Source of the DNA: an uncultured Victivallales bacterium
Lineage (GTDB): Bacteria; Verrucomicrobiota; Lentisphaeria; Oligosphaerales; JAFGRS01
Assembly: GCA_903837355.1 (NCBI GenBank)
Contig: CAILUI010000460.1
Span: 30,245-94,244 of the forward strand
Reading direction: 5' to 3'
Length of the DNA stretch: 64,000 nt
Shown: one piece after another, positions 25,537 through 33,856 of the stretch
Numbering within the stretch: position 1 is the first letter of the stretch
Layout: every line of letters starts with the position of its first letter
Program-made: the position numbers and the translations under genes
The notes under the pieces: generated by a model
What the model was told of the DNA's origin: nothing
The model's input: the letters and a program-made list of their open reading frames with translations, nothing else
Databases searched by the model: none

Positions 25537-27393
25537 ATGGCTGAGTTGACGATCGCCGATTGGGTGAACCAAGTCCCTGCCCTGGACCCGGATGGCAAGC
25601 TCACCGGCCCGCTGCCCCCGACGATGGGGGGTGTATTTGCCGGCTGCCTGGCCCTGGGGGCCGCGGGCCTTGGGGACCTCATCGGCAGGCTGCAGGAGGT
25701 GGACGACGGCAGCGACTATCGAGTCCGCTATGTCCTGCACGGGCTGGCGGTCTACGTCTGCGCCCCCGAGCGCCAGGATCAGCGCGCGCTGCTCTGCCGC
25801 GTGCTGGCCGAGGCGATCAACGGGCCGCGGCCGGCGGCCATTCGGGGCTTCCTCGTGCGTCAGCTCCAGGTCTGCGGCACCCGCCAGGAGATTCCGGCAC
25901 TGAGCCGGCTCCTCGGCGAGACCGAACTCGGCGCCGACGCGACTCAGGCCATGCTGGCGATCGGCACCGACGCCGGGCCGGCCTTCAGCGCGGCCTTCGA
26001 GCGCCTGCCGACGCCGGCGCGGCGAGCGCTGGTTCAAGCCTTGCTGGCAGCGGGCGGTGAGGCGGCCTTGCCCGGTTTGCGCCGCGCGGCAGATGACGCC
26101 GAGGTGACGGTGCGTCTGACGGCGCTGCAGGGCCTGGCTCGCCTGGGCGACCGCTCCGCCATCGAGCGCCTGCTCAAGGCCGCCGACGCCCAGGGCTTCG
26201 AGCGCATCAAGGCCGCGGCGGCCTGTCTGACCATGGCGGAGACCCTCATCGCCGCCAAGCACCTCGGTGAGGCGCAACGCCTCTACCGCTACCTCTACCA
26301 GACCCGCACCGAGCCGTCCGAGCGCTACCTGCGCGACGTCGCCCAGAAGGGGATGCTGGCCGCGGGGTTCACCGACCCCACGCCGCCGAGTTCGCCCGGC
26401 GCGCTCACGGCGGAGGCCGTTGACGCCCAGACCGTACGGCTGTCCTGGGAGCCCGCGCAGGATCCCGACAGCGGCATCTGGCAGTACGCCGTGTATCGCG
26501 ATGCCGAGCAACGCGGCGTGGTGGCGCCGGGACCGGGCGGACGGACCGAGTTCCTGGACCACGCGGCGGTCGATGGCGTTACCTACGTCTATGCCGTCCG
26601 TGCCGTCAACCTGGGCAAGACCGAGTCCGCTCCGACTACGGCGCGCCTGCGCTTCCTCGATACCGTCGCGCCGCGACTTCTGACCGCGGTCTGCTTCGCC
26701 AGCGAACCGCAGCGCCTGCACCTGACCTTCTCCAAACCCATGCACGCCGCCGCCGCGGGCAACCCCGCCGCCTATGCCTTGAGCAACGGCGCCGCGGTGG
26801 CCGCGGTGACGCTCTCCGAGGATGGTACCGCCGCGGATCTGCGGACGGCGGCGCCCCTGCAGAAGGGCGCGGCCTACGAACTCACGGCCAGCACCCTGGT
26901 CGACCGGGCCGCGCAGCCCAATGCCCTGGCTGAGCCGCGGGTAACCTTTACCGTTCTCGACCTCCTGCCTGGGCTGCGCTATGCCTGCTATGAGGCCGTC
27001 CTGGACGACGACCTTCCGGCCTATGACCGGGCCGAACCGAAAGCGCGCGGCCTGACGCCGAAAATCGATGTGTCCGTGCGCACCCGTGACGACCAGTTCT
27101 CCCTGCGCTTCGATGGCATCGTCTGGGTCCCCGAGGCGGGCGAATACAGCTTCTACACGACCTCCGACGATGGCAGCCGTCTCTACATAGACGGGCAGCG
27201 CGTGGTGGACAACGGCGGCCCACATGGCCCCGAGGAGAAGTCTGGTACCGTCCGCTTGGCGGCCGGCGGGCATCGCCTCACGGTCACCTTCTTCGAACAG
27301 GGCGGCGGCGAGTCGGTCTCGGCAGCTTGGCAAGGCCCGAGTGTGGCCAAACAGGAGATCCCGCCCGCGGCGCTCTTCCACGCCGCCGAGTGA
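25537..27393 (+). CDS. HEAT-repeat / FN3 / Ig-like / PA14 multidomain protein
   Basis: A 618-residue protein. Parts: helical HEAT-like repeats (about 45-275), a fibronectin type III domain (SSPGALTAEAVDAQTVRLSWEPA, about 285-380), an Ig-like domain (RLHLTFSKPMHAAAAGNPAAY), and a C-terminal PA14 domain (GLRYACYEAVLDDDLPAYDR... YSFYTTSDDGSRLYIDGQRVVDNGG). PA14 commonly binds sugars. No signal peptide is visible at the N-terminus, odd for a protein with such extracellular domains; an unrecognised export route or a cytoplasmic place remains open. A strong ggaggagg Shine-Dalgarno precedes the ATG, and the gene is 27 bases behind the oxidoreductase, clearly the same operon. Confidence 0.8.
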   Translation: MAELTIADWVNQVPALDPDGKLTGPLPPTMGGVFAGCLALGAAGLGDLIGRLQEVDDGSDYRVRYVLHGLAVYVCAPERQDQRALLCRVLAEAINGPRPAAIRGFLVRQLQVCGTRQEIPALSRLLGETELGADATQAMLAIGTDAGPAFSAAFERLPTPARRALVQALLAAGGEAALPGLRRAADDAEVTVRLTALQGLARLGDRSAIERLLKAADAQGFERIKAAAACLTMAETLIAAKHLGEAQRLYRYLYQTRTEPSERYLRDVAQKGMLAAGFTDPTPPSSPGALTAEAVDAQTVRLSWEPAQDPDSGIWQYAVYRDAEQRGVVAPGPGGRTEFLDHAAVDGVTYVYAVRAVNLGKTESAPTTARLRFLDTVAPRLLTAVCFASEPQRLHLTFSKPMHAAAAGNPAAYALSNGAAVAAVTLSEDGTAADLRTAAPLQKGAAYELTASTLVDRAAQPNALAEPRVTFTVLDLLPGLRYACYEAVLDDDLPAYDRAEPKARGLTPKIDVSVRTRDDQFSLRFDGIVWVPEAGEYSFYTTSDDGSRLYIDGQRVVDNGGPHGPEEKSGTVRLAAGGHRLTVTFFEQGGGESVSAAWQGPSVAKQEIPPAALFHAAE

Positions 27394-27418
27394 GGTCCGT
27401 AGTGCGGGGGGGCCAGTC

Positions 27419-28561
27419 TCAGAGCAGGTCCGGGAGCTGACGCAAGGCGTCGGCGAGGGGCCAGGCCGTGATCGTGTCCACGTGGAGCGGATGGTCGCCG
27501 CCGTAGAGGACGTAGGCTTTGGCCATCGGGTAGTCGGCGAGGAAGGCGCGCAGCCCGCGCAGGTCATGGCCCGTGAGACGCCGTTTGCGTTTCACCTCGA
27601 CGGCGACGATGCCCCGGCTGCCATAGAGAACGAAATCCACCTCCATGCCGCCCGCCGTGCGCCAGTAGTACAGTTCGTAGCCGAGCCCAAGGTTCTGATT
27701 CGTGGCCCTGAGCTCCTGGAAGACCAGAGTCTCGATGGCTGCGCCCTCGATTTGAGCGGGGTCGTCAAGCGGGCCGCGAGGCCGCGCCGCACGGTACACG
27801 CCAACGTCGAAGAAGTAGAACTTGGGGTGGCGGACGAGCTGACGCCGGGAGTGCTTTGCGAACACGGGAAGCCGGACGCCGATCAGCAGGTCCTCGAGGA
27901 TACCGAAGTAGCTCTCCACCACCTTGCGCTGAACCGCACACTCACGGGCCACCTCGGACACGTTCATGACCTGACCCTGCGAGAAGCTTGCGGCTTCGAG
28001 GAAACGCGCGAAGGCGCCGGCCTGCCGGGTCAGGCCCTCGGCGACGATCTCCTCGCGCAGGTAGGTCTCTACATAGGTGGCGAGGTAGCGTTCGGGGTCC
28101 ACAGCCTTCGCGCTGTCGTACAGGGTCGGGAGCAGGCCGTGGCGCAGCGCCTTCTCCAGTGAGAAATCGGTCCCAAGTTCAGCAGCCGTCAGCGGGAAGA
28201 ACGACTCGGTCAGCGCCCGGCCCGCGAGCGGGTTGGCACCTCCCCGACGGAGCTTCCTGGGGCTGCTCCCGGTGAGCACAAAGCGCAACCCGCGGGCCTC
28301 GATGAGCCGGTGGACCTCATTCAGCAGGTCGGGAACGCGCTGTATCTCGTCGAGGATGACCAGGTCCGCGCCGTGCGCCGGAATGCGTTCACCAAGCCGT
28401 TGCGGGTCCGCGAGCAGCGCGGTCGCGGTCCTGGCCTCCAGAAGGTCGACGTAGACGGCAGCGGGGAACGTATGGCGAAGCCAGAGGGTCTTCCCCGTCC
28501 CCCGCGGCCCGAAGAGAAGGTAGCTTCCGGCACCGGAAAGCTGTTTTGTTCTGGCATACAT
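27419..28561 (-). CDS. AAA_14/DUF4143 ATP-binding protein
   Basis: A 380-residue ATPase of the widespread AAA_14 plus DUF4143 family, of unknown cellular role. Seen: Walker A GPRGTGKT (about 18-25), Walker B DLVILDEIQRVPDLLNEV, the sensor-like VLTGSSPRKLRRGGANPLAGRA, and a C-terminal DUF4143 domain with a restriction-enzyme-like end (MEVDFVLYGSRGIVAVEVKRKR). That D...E-x-K arrangement is of PD-(D/E)xK style. It is convergent with the PA14 gene. No Shine-Dalgarno is seen; a promoter whose -10 ends six bases before the ATG suggests a leaderless mRNA. Such genes spread horizontally, and its leader is unusually A/T-rich. Confidence 0.87.
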   Translation of the reverse strand: MYARTKQLSGAGSYLLFGPRGTGKTLWLRHTFPAAVYVDLLEARTATALLADPQRLGERIPAHGADLVILDEIQRVPDLLNEVHRLIEARGLRFVLTGSSPRKLRRGGANPLAGRALTESFFPLTAAELGTDFSLEKALRHGLLPTLYDSAKAVDPERYLATYVETYLREEIVAEGLTRQAGAFARFLEAASFSQGQVMNVSEVARECAVQRKVVESYFGILEDLLIGVRLPVFAKHSRRQLVRHPKFYFFDVGVYRAARPRGPLDDPAQIEGAAIETLVFQELRATNQNLGLGYELYYWRTAGGMEVDFVLYGSRGIVAVEVKRKRRLTGHDLRGLRAFLADYPMAKAYVLYGGDHPLHVDTITAWPLADALRQLPDLL

Positions 28562-28567
28562 GATTCC

Positions 28568-28595
28568 ATAATAGGCCAGAAAATGGATGAAGCAA
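28568..28595 (-). promoter_or_regulatory. candidate leaderless promoter of the AAA_14 gene
   Basis: On the minus strand: TTGCTT (28595-28590), 16-base spacer, TATTAT (28573-28568), then six bases to the ATG at 28561. The local sequence is A/T-rich and holds an imperfect inverted repeat (ttctggcat / atgccagaa) that could be an operator. Confidence 0.5.
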
Positions 28596-28746
28596 TGCCA
28601 GAATCCATAAAAGTTACAGATCTCGCGCCGGCGTTGGCGTTGCCGCGCGGCGTTGGCGGCCCTATCTTGGTGCCGACGCCGGCTGGACGCATGGTCCGCC
28701 GAGTCCAGACACAGCCAAACGCCTCAATCTACGGAGTTCAACGGCG

Positions 28747-30138
28747 ATGGAGATCACGACCGGTTTGTTTGCGCACATGGTTTTGCAGCGCCGTGCCGCG
28801 GGCACGGCGACCGTGCAGGTCGAGGGCACGACCGCGGCCACCGGGGAGGTGCGCGTGACCGTGTGCCGGCAGGGGCGCGTGTGTGCGGGTTTGCGGGCCG
28901 TGCGGGTCGGACGGGCCAGCGCTGGCGTCTTCACGGCACGCTGGTCGGGCCTGCCGACAGGCGGGCCCTACGCCGTGGAGCTGCAGGTGGTCGACGCGGC
29001 TGGACAGCCGCTCGACGCCGTCATCGTTGCCGATGTGCTCGTGGGCGACGTCTGGATCGCGGCGGGGCAGTCGAACATGCAGGGCTGCGGTCATCTGAAC
29101 CAGCCGCTGCAGCCGGTCCCGGCGGTCCGCGCGTTCTACATGGATGACCACTGGGACATCGCCCGCGACCCCATTCACAACCTCTGGGAGGCGATTGATC
29201 CGGTACACGCGCTGCTGTGCGGCGGCGCCAACCACCCGCGGCCGCCGGCGAACTGGGGAACCTGCCCGGCCGTTGCCTTCGCCCATCGGCTGCACGCTGA
29301 AACCGGTGTGCCGCAGGGCGTGCTCGCCTGTGCACACGGCGGCACCAGCATGACGCAATGGGATCCCGCCGCGGCCGCCGAGCAGGGGAACCGTTGTCTG
29401 TACGGCGCTCTGCTGCGCCGCCTGCGCAAGAACGGCGGACGGGTGGCCGGCATGATCTGGTACCAAGGCTGCAGCGACGCCAACCCCGACGCCGCTCCGC
29501 ACTACAGCGCCCGGACCGCGGCCCTGATTGCCGCCCTGCGTCGCGATACCGGCAACGCCCGGTTGCCGGTCGTCCTCGTACAGATCTCCCGCGTGGTCGG
29601 CTGGCCCGCCGACACCGCCGCCCCCTGGAACAGCGTCCAAGAGCAGCAACGGCGCTTGCCCGAGACCGTCCGCCATCTGGCCGTGGTGCCCGCCATCGAC
29701 CTGCCGCTGGATGACGCGATCCACATCTCCGAGGCGGGCCAGGTGCGTTTGGGCCATCGCCTCGCGGTGGCGATGCGTGGTCTGGTCGGCGGTCCGCGCG
29801 CCGCACGGCCGCCGATCGGCATCGCCGCGGCCCGGGTCGTGGCGGACAGCTTCGGCCGGGCGGTGGTCGAAGTGAGCTTCAGCAACGTCGTCGGCCGCCT
29901 GGTCTCGGGTGCTTGCCGACCCGCTGGTTTCTCCCTGGAGGGTGCCCCGGTCGGGGCGCTCTTCGATGTGGCCCTCGATGGCGCGCGGGCGCTGCTGCGT
30001 ACCGGCGTGCCGAGTGCTCAGGCGCACGGGTGGCAGGTCTGCTATGGACACGGCCTGGACCCGAGCAGCAACCTCACGGACGAGGCCGACCGCTCCCTGC
30101 CCGTCTTCGGCCCGCTACCGGTGGACGCGCCGCGCTGA
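28747..30138 (+). CDS. sialate O-acetylesterase-like SGNH hydrolase
   Basis: A 463-residue esterase of the SASA (sialate O-acetylesterase) type, which removes acetyl groups from sugars. Seen: LFAHMVLQRRAAG at the N-terminus, the family opening; VWIAAGQSNMQGCGHL with the catalytic Ser S109; VAGMIWYQGCSDAN; and the D-x-x-H pair D323-H326 in LDDAIHISEAGQ. Unlike most relatives it has no signal peptide, so it may act inside the cell on imported glycans. A C-terminal beta extension (residues about 365-460) follows the catalytic part. No strong Shine-Dalgarno is visible. It is convergent with the DUF493 operon. Confidence 0.85.
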   Translation: MEITTGLFAHMVLQRRAAGTATVQVEGTTAATGEVRVTVCRQGRVCAGLRAVRVGRASAGVFTARWSGLPTGGPYAVELQVVDAAGQPLDAVIVADVLVGDVWIAAGQSNMQGCGHLNQPLQPVPAVRAFYMDDHWDIARDPIHNLWEAIDPVHALLCGGANHPRPPANWGTCPAVAFAHRLHAETGVPQGVLACAHGGTSMTQWDPAAAAEQGNRCLYGALLRRLRKNGGRVAGMIWYQGCSDANPDAAPHYSARTAALIAALRRDTGNARLPVVLVQISRVVGWPADTAAPWNSVQEQQRRLPETVRHLAVVPAIDLPLDDAIHISEAGQVRLGHRLAVAMRGLVGGPRAARPPIGIAAARVVADSFGRAVVEVSFSNVVGRLVSGACRPAGFSLEGAPVGALFDVALDGARALLRTGVPSAQAHGWQVCYGHGLDPSSNLTDEADRSLPVFGPLPVDAPR

Positions 30139-30156
30139 CCGGCGGAAACGGCCTTC

Positions 30157-30328
30157 ATACCAGTTTGCCATCCGTGGTAGAGCAATGGCCCGCATCGGCA
30201 CCGCATTCTGCTCCAGCTCTGGGCCCGCACTGGAGCGCCCACGGCCTCGTGGGCATGGCCGCGGGGGCGTTCGCCCCTGGGGCCGCGGCCGCTCCAGCAA
30301 TGCTCTGCGGTTGGTGTGCATGTGGTAT
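30157..30328. repeat. large imperfect inverted-repeat element between convergent genes
   Basis: Outer arms 30157-30188 (ataccagtttgcc...agagcaatgg) and 30299-30328 are imperfect inverted copies. Inside lies a strong hairpin, ggccgcgg (30257-30264) against ccgcggcc (30283-30290), capped by gggggcgttcgcccct. It fills the gap between the esterase gene and the DUF493 stop codon, so it may be a two-way terminator or a small non-autonomous element. Confidence 0.55.
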
Positions 30329-30600
30329 CAGAGGACGTAGCGGACCCCGGCGATGTGGGACAACGCGTAGTACGCCTGCTGCAGCGTTTCCCGGTCGGGG
30401 ATGACGGCCTGCACGGTGTAGGTGAGGTAGCGACCCTGGGCGGAGCGGTTACCGGGCGTGGTTACCGCGGCGAGACCCAGCGCGCGCATGGCCTCGCCGA
30501 TCTGGCCGGGAACGTCCCCTGCGTCAGCCTGCGCCAGGACCTTGCCCTGCCAGTCCAGCGGGAACTGCAGGCCGGGTTCGTTGCCGGTGTCGGCGGTCAT
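30328..30600 (-). CDS. DUF493 (YbeD-like) protein
   Basis: A 90-residue protein like E. coli YbeD, a small ferredoxin-fold, ACT-like protein sometimes next to lipoate genes and of uncertain role. Seen: LQFPLDWQGKVLAQADAG at the position of FPTPFTYKVMGQA in YbeD, YTVQAVIPDRETLQQAYYALSHI, and the family ending VRYVL (VRMVL in YbeD). A ggggagg Shine-Dalgarno lies upstream. Third gene of a three-gene minus-strand run (MBL hydrolase, GT2, DUF493) with gaps of about 30-35 bases. Confidence 0.8.
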   Translation of the reverse strand: MTADTGNEPGLQFPLDWQGKVLAQADAGDVPGQIGEAMRALGLAAVTTPGNRSAQGRYLTYTVQAVIPDRETLQQAYYALSHIAGVRYVL

Positions 30601-30635
30601 CTGGAAGGCCTCCCCGTGGTCTGCGTACGCCCTCG

Positions 30636-31445
30636 TCAGGGCAGCCGGTCGCGGTCGCCGAAGGGCGGGAACGACTGTCTGGCTTCCCAGAGTTTGGCGT
30701 ACTTGATGAAGATGTAGAACATGGTGCTGACGGCGACGACCAGGCCCGGCAGGCCCTCCCGGAAGCCGCCCTTGAGGACGTAGTCGCGGAGGAAACGTGC
30801 CAGGGGGTTGCCGAGGAGCTTCAGCAGCCCAAAGCGCGTGTTGGCGGCGAGCATGTCCTGGACGGCCGTGTCGGAGTAGCGGCCGATCGTGCCCAACTGG
30901 TCGGCGATGTTGGCATAGGTGTAGTGGTAGTAGAAACCGTCCAGGCGCCCGATGCGTCCCTGTAGGTGGATGTTGGCGTGCAGGCCGCCCTCCCAGCGCC
31001 CGCAGGAGCGCCGGTACAGGCGGACCTCGTGGTCCGGGACCCAGCCGCCGTGCAGATGCCAGCGGCCGAGATAGTAGGTGCGCCGCTCGGCCTGGTAGCC
31101 GACGAACGCCTCGGTCCCGGCGCGGGCCGCGTTGGCGCGCAGTTCGTCCTGCATAGCTCTCGCCAGGGCCGGCGAGATCTCCTCGTCCGCATCGACGAAC
31201 AGCGACCAGTCATGCGTACACTGTTCCGATGCGTACTGGTACTGGTCGCGGAACCCCGGCCAGGAGCGCTGCTCGAGGCGCGCCGTGTAGCGGCGCGCGA
31301 TCTCCAGCGTGCGGTCGGTACTGAAGGAGTCCACGACCACGATCTCGTCCGCCCACTGCAGGCTGCGCAGCGCCGTCTCGAGGGTCCGTTCGTTGTTGAA
31401 CGTGATCAGGTAGGCGGAGACGGGGATGTGCTCGGCGCGGCTCAC
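30636..31445 (-). CDS. GT2 glycosyltransferase, WaaE/KdtX-like
   Basis: A 269-residue inverting GT-A glycosyltransferase of family 2, of the type that adds a sugar to the inner core of lipopolysaccharide or to related surface glycans. Seen: VSAYLITFNNERTLETALRSL at the N-terminus, DEIVVVDSFSTDRTLEIA, and the metal-binding DWSLFVDADEEIS; later HGGWVPDHEVRLYRR. A hydrophobic segment near the C-terminus (VVAVSTMFYIFIKYAKL) may touch the membrane. The start is taken as GTG at 31445, seven bases after AAGGAG; a longer frame to an upstream ATG would overlap the MBL gene and adds only low-complexity residues. Confidence 0.82.
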   Translation of the reverse strand: MSRAEHIPVSAYLITFNNERTLETALRSLQWADEIVVVDSFSTDRTLEIARRYTARLEQRSWPGFRDQYQYASEQCTHDWSLFVDADEEISPALARAMQDELRANAARAGTEAFVGYQAERRTYYLGRWHLHGGWVPDHEVRLYRRSCGRWEGGLHANIHLQGRIGRLDGFYYHYTYANIADQLGTIGRYSDTAVQDMLAANTRFGLLKLLGNPLARFLRDYVLKGGFREGLPGLVVAVSTMFYIFIKYAKLWEARQSFPPFGDRDRLP

Positions 31446-31476
31446 GGCAGGCTCCTTGGCAGGGGGCACCGAGCGC

Positions 31477-32097
31477 TCACGGTCGGACGAACGGGTTGCT
31501 GCGCCGTTCGCTGCCGATGGTCGTGGGCGCACCGTGGCCCGGGTAGACGCGGGTCTCGGCCGGCAACACATAGAGGACCTCGCGCAGCGAGCGCTCCAAG
31601 TCCGTCAGGCTACCACCCGGCAGATCGGTGCGGCCCACGCCACCACAGAACAGCGTGTCGCCCGAAAACAGCACCCCGGCCGCCGGGATCCGGAAACAGA
31701 CGCACCCCGGCGTATGGCCCGGGGTGGGCAGGACTTCGATGCCGAGGCCAAAGCCGTCCACGGCCTCGGGGAGCGGCTCCGGCAGATCCGTGGCCGCCGG
31801 TAGCCAGGGCAGCAGCGCGTTGAGCGGACTGAGATAGAGCTGCCGCTCTGCGGGGTGGATGAACACCGCGATGCCGAAGCGCCGGCACACCTCCCCGACC
31901 GCACGGATATGGTCGACATGCCCGTGCGTCAGCACTACCGCGACCGGCGTGAAGCCCGCCGCGGTAACGGCCGCAACGATGTCTGCCGCATCGTCGCCGG
32001 GGTCGATGATGACACCGCGGGCGGTGCTCGGATCCCAAGCCAGGTAGCAGTTCACCTCGAGCATGCCGACGGGCAGCGTTTGCACCTGCAGCGCCAT
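31477..32097 (-). CDS. metallo-beta-lactamase fold hydrolase, glyoxalase II-like
   Basis: A 206-residue MBL-fold hydrolase like the short bacterial hydroxyacylglutathione hydrolase (YcbL) type. Seen: LPVGMLEVNCYLAWDP (8-23), the zinc motif THGHVDH (H58, H60, D62, H63), PTPGHTPGCVCF, FSGDTLFCGGVGRTDLPGG and VYPGHGAPTTIGSERRSNPF at the C-terminus, a common YcbL/GloB end. It lacks the C-terminal helical domain of classic glyoxalase II. AAGGAG is upstream of the chosen ATG at 32097. First gene of the operon with GT2 and DUF493. Confidence 0.87.
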   Translation of the reverse strand: MALQVQTLPVGMLEVNCYLAWDPSTARGVIIDPGDDAADIVAAVTAAGFTPVAVVLTHGHVDHIRAVGEVCRRFGIAVFIHPAERQLYLSPLNALLPWLPAATDLPEPLPEAVDGFGLGIEVLPTPGHTPGCVCFRIPAAGVLFSGDTLFCGGVGRTDLPGGSLTDLERSLREVLYVLPAETRVYPGHGAPTTIGSERRSNPFVRP

Positions 32098-32157
32098 GGA
32101 CTCTCCTTGACCCTGTGTCCGGCCCCGCGCCGGAGTCGTTCCGGAACGCGGTCGGAT

Positions 32158-32163
32158 ACTATA
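32158..32163 (-). promoter_or_regulatory. candidate -10 box of the MBL-GT2-DUF493 operon
   Basis: TATAGT on the minus strand about 60 bases before the ATG; no convincing -35 is seen at the right distance. Confidence 0.3.
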
Positions 32164-32207
32164 GCGGCTGGACGACATCCTGCGGCCCCTGGAACCGCCG
32201 GGCAGCG

Positions 32208-32235
32208 TTGACCTCGGCGCGCAACCGTGTATGTT
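32208..32235 (+). promoter_or_regulatory. sigma70-like promoter of the 32312-35622 gene run
   Basis: TTGACC at 32208-32213, a 16-base spacer and TATGTT at 32230-32235, giving a leader of about 70 bases. One of the best consensus matches in the window. Confidence 0.5.
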
Positions 32236-32311
32236 GGCCTAACGGGTTGCGGTCGCGACTGCCGTGACGCCGTTGCGGCGCCAGAGGTTGGAACACGGGT
32301 GGGTCTTGCCT

Positions 32312-33010
32312 ATGTATCGCACACGTCTTGTCGGCCTGACGCTGGTGTTCTTCATGGCGGCAGCGGGCCCGCTTCTGGCCCAGACGCCGCGCTGGGTGGT
32401 GACCCAGCGCTGGCAGGGGTTCGGTTCCCAGCAGACGGAGATGTTCTGGGTCAATGGCGACGCCTGGCGCGTCCGTTACCGGCCTTCCGGAAAGGGCCTT
32501 TTCCAGATCGTGGTCTACGATGCCCAGGGGAAGCTCGTTGACACGGCCGCGAACGAGAGTGATCTCGTCCCGGTTGCGGGTTCGTCCACCCTCCACGGTC
32601 GCGGGCAGCGCTATCTCGGTATCACCGGCCTCGATTCGAGCTGGGAGATCAGCGTGGAGCAGCATGTCACCGTGGTCGAGGAGTGGCACCTGCGCCAGTT
32701 GCTCCAGCAGCCCCGGCCGCAGTTACTGAAAGTCGGCCTGTGGACCGGTAGTGACGGCGAGAGCGAATACACCTTCACCGTGCCCTCGCGCAGTTGGCAG
32801 ATCCGCCACTGCCATAGCGGCGACGGGCTGCTGCAGATCAGGATCACGGATGCGGCGGGGGCGGTGGCTCTGGGCGCCAACGAGGTGCGCGCCGCCGAAG
32901 GCAGCAGTTGGGTGCACCAGGCCGGCACCTTCACGATGCGTGTCAACGCCGACCAGGTCGACTGGAAGGTCGACGTGCTCTGCGAGGACACGCCTGCCAC
33001 CAGGGAATGA
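32312..33010 (+). CDS. secreted protein with a duplicated beta domain
   Basis: A 232-residue exported protein of unknown function. After a signal peptide (VGLTLVFFMAAAGPLLA, about 1-24) come two copies of one beta domain, about 34-118 and 144-224. They align as WQGFGSQQTEMFWVNGDAWRVRY / WTGSDGESEYTFTVPSRSWQIRH, SGKGLFQIVVYDAQG / SGDGLLQIRITDAAG, and end WEISVE / WKVDVL. The upstream frame to 32264 adds only an unlikely N-terminus; MYRTRL at 32312 starts the signal. Its stop codon overlaps the start of thiD (ATGA), showing coupled translation although the products act in different places. Confidence 0.72.
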   Translation: MYRTRLVGLTLVFFMAAAGPLLAQTPRWVVTQRWQGFGSQQTEMFWVNGDAWRVRYRPSGKGLFQIVVYDAQGKLVDTAANESDLVPVAGSSTLHGRGQRYLGITGLDSSWEISVEQHVTVVEEWHLRQLLQQPRPQLLKVGLWTGSDGESEYTFTVPSRSWQIRHCHSGDGLLQIRITDAAGAVALGANEVRAAEGSSWVHQAGTFTMRVNADQVDWKVDVLCEDTPATRE

Positions 33011-33840
33011 TGATGATGGACCGACCGACCGTGCTGAGCATTGCCGGCAGTGACAGCGGCGGCGGTGCCGGGATCCAGGCAGACCTGGCCGCCTTTGCCT
33101 ACTTCGAGGTCATCGGCACGACCGCCATCACCGCGGTGACGGCGCAGAATCCGCACGCGGTCACCGGCGTCTACCCCGTGGAACCCGCCGGCCTTGCCGC
33201 TCAGATCGATGCTGTTTTCGGCGGCTTTGCCGTCGCTGCCGTGAAGACCGGAATGCTGTTCAGCGCGGCCCTCATTGAGCAGGTCGCTGCGCGCCTGGCC
33301 CAGCACCGCCCCCGCTGGCTGGTGGTGGACCCGGTCATGGTGGCCACCAGCGGGGCCACGTTGCTGCGTGACGATGCCGTTGAGGCGCTGTGCTCCAAGC
33401 TTCTACCCATGGCCGCACTGATCACTCCGAATCTACCTGAAGCCGAGGCTCTAGTGCGGCGACCGATCCGCTCGGCGGCGGAGGCTGAGGCGGCGGCCGT
33501 TGAGCTCTCGGGCCGCTATGGTTGCTGGGCCCTCGTCAAGGGCGGGCATGGCCGTAGTGACCGGGCCGTGGATGTGCTGGTCCATGCCGGTCATACCTGG
33601 CGGTTCAGTGCGCCGCGCCAGGCGGCCCCCACCACCCACGGCACCGGCTGCTCGCTCAGTGCCGCCATCGCTGCCGGTCTGGCTACTGGCGAGACGCCAC
33701 CGGAGTCGGTACGGCGTGCGAAGGCCTATGTTCTGGGGCGGCTGCGGTCGTGCCAGGCGGTTGGCCCTGAGACGTGGGTCATGCTTCCCCCCTGCAGCCT
33801 GCCGCTGCAGGACATCGAGGTCACCGAGAGCCGGTCGTGA
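33007..33840 (+). CDS. thiD: hydroxymethylpyrimidine/phosphomethylpyrimidine kinase
   Basis: A 278-residue ribokinase-fold enzyme that phosphorylates HMP and HMP-P with ATP in thiamine biosynthesis. Seen: the N-terminal VLSIAGSDSGGGAGIQADL, TAVTAQNP, KTGMLFSAALIEQVA, VDPVMVATSGATLL, LITPNLPEAEAL, LVKGGHG and the C-terminal HGTGCSLSAAIAAGLA with C215 in the anion-hole motif. Four consecutive in-frame ATGs (33007, 33010, 33013, 33016) make the exact start uncertain; caggga just upstream suits the later ones, while 33007 gives the ATGA overlap with the previous gene. No other thi gene is nearby. Confidence 0.93.
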   Translation: MMMMDRPTVLSIAGSDSGGGAGIQADLAAFAYFEVIGTTAITAVTAQNPHAVTGVYPVEPAGLAAQIDAVFGGFAVAAVKTGMLFSAALIEQVAARLAQHRPRWLVVDPVMVATSGATLLRDDAVEALCSKLLPMAALITPNLPEAEALVRRPIRSAAEAEAAAVELSGRYGCWALVKGGHGRSDRAVDVLVHAGHTWRFSAPRQAAPTTHGTGCSLSAAIAAGLATGETPPESVRRAKAYVLGRLRSCQAVGPETWVMLPPCSLPLQDIEVTESRS

Positions 33841-33856
33841 AACGGGAGCCCGTGCC

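Noticed and set aside
22855..27567. A 1570-codon minus-strand open frame
   Set aside because: It is antisense to three well-supported genes with family motifs; long antisense frames are expected at this GC content, and it has no recognisable domain.
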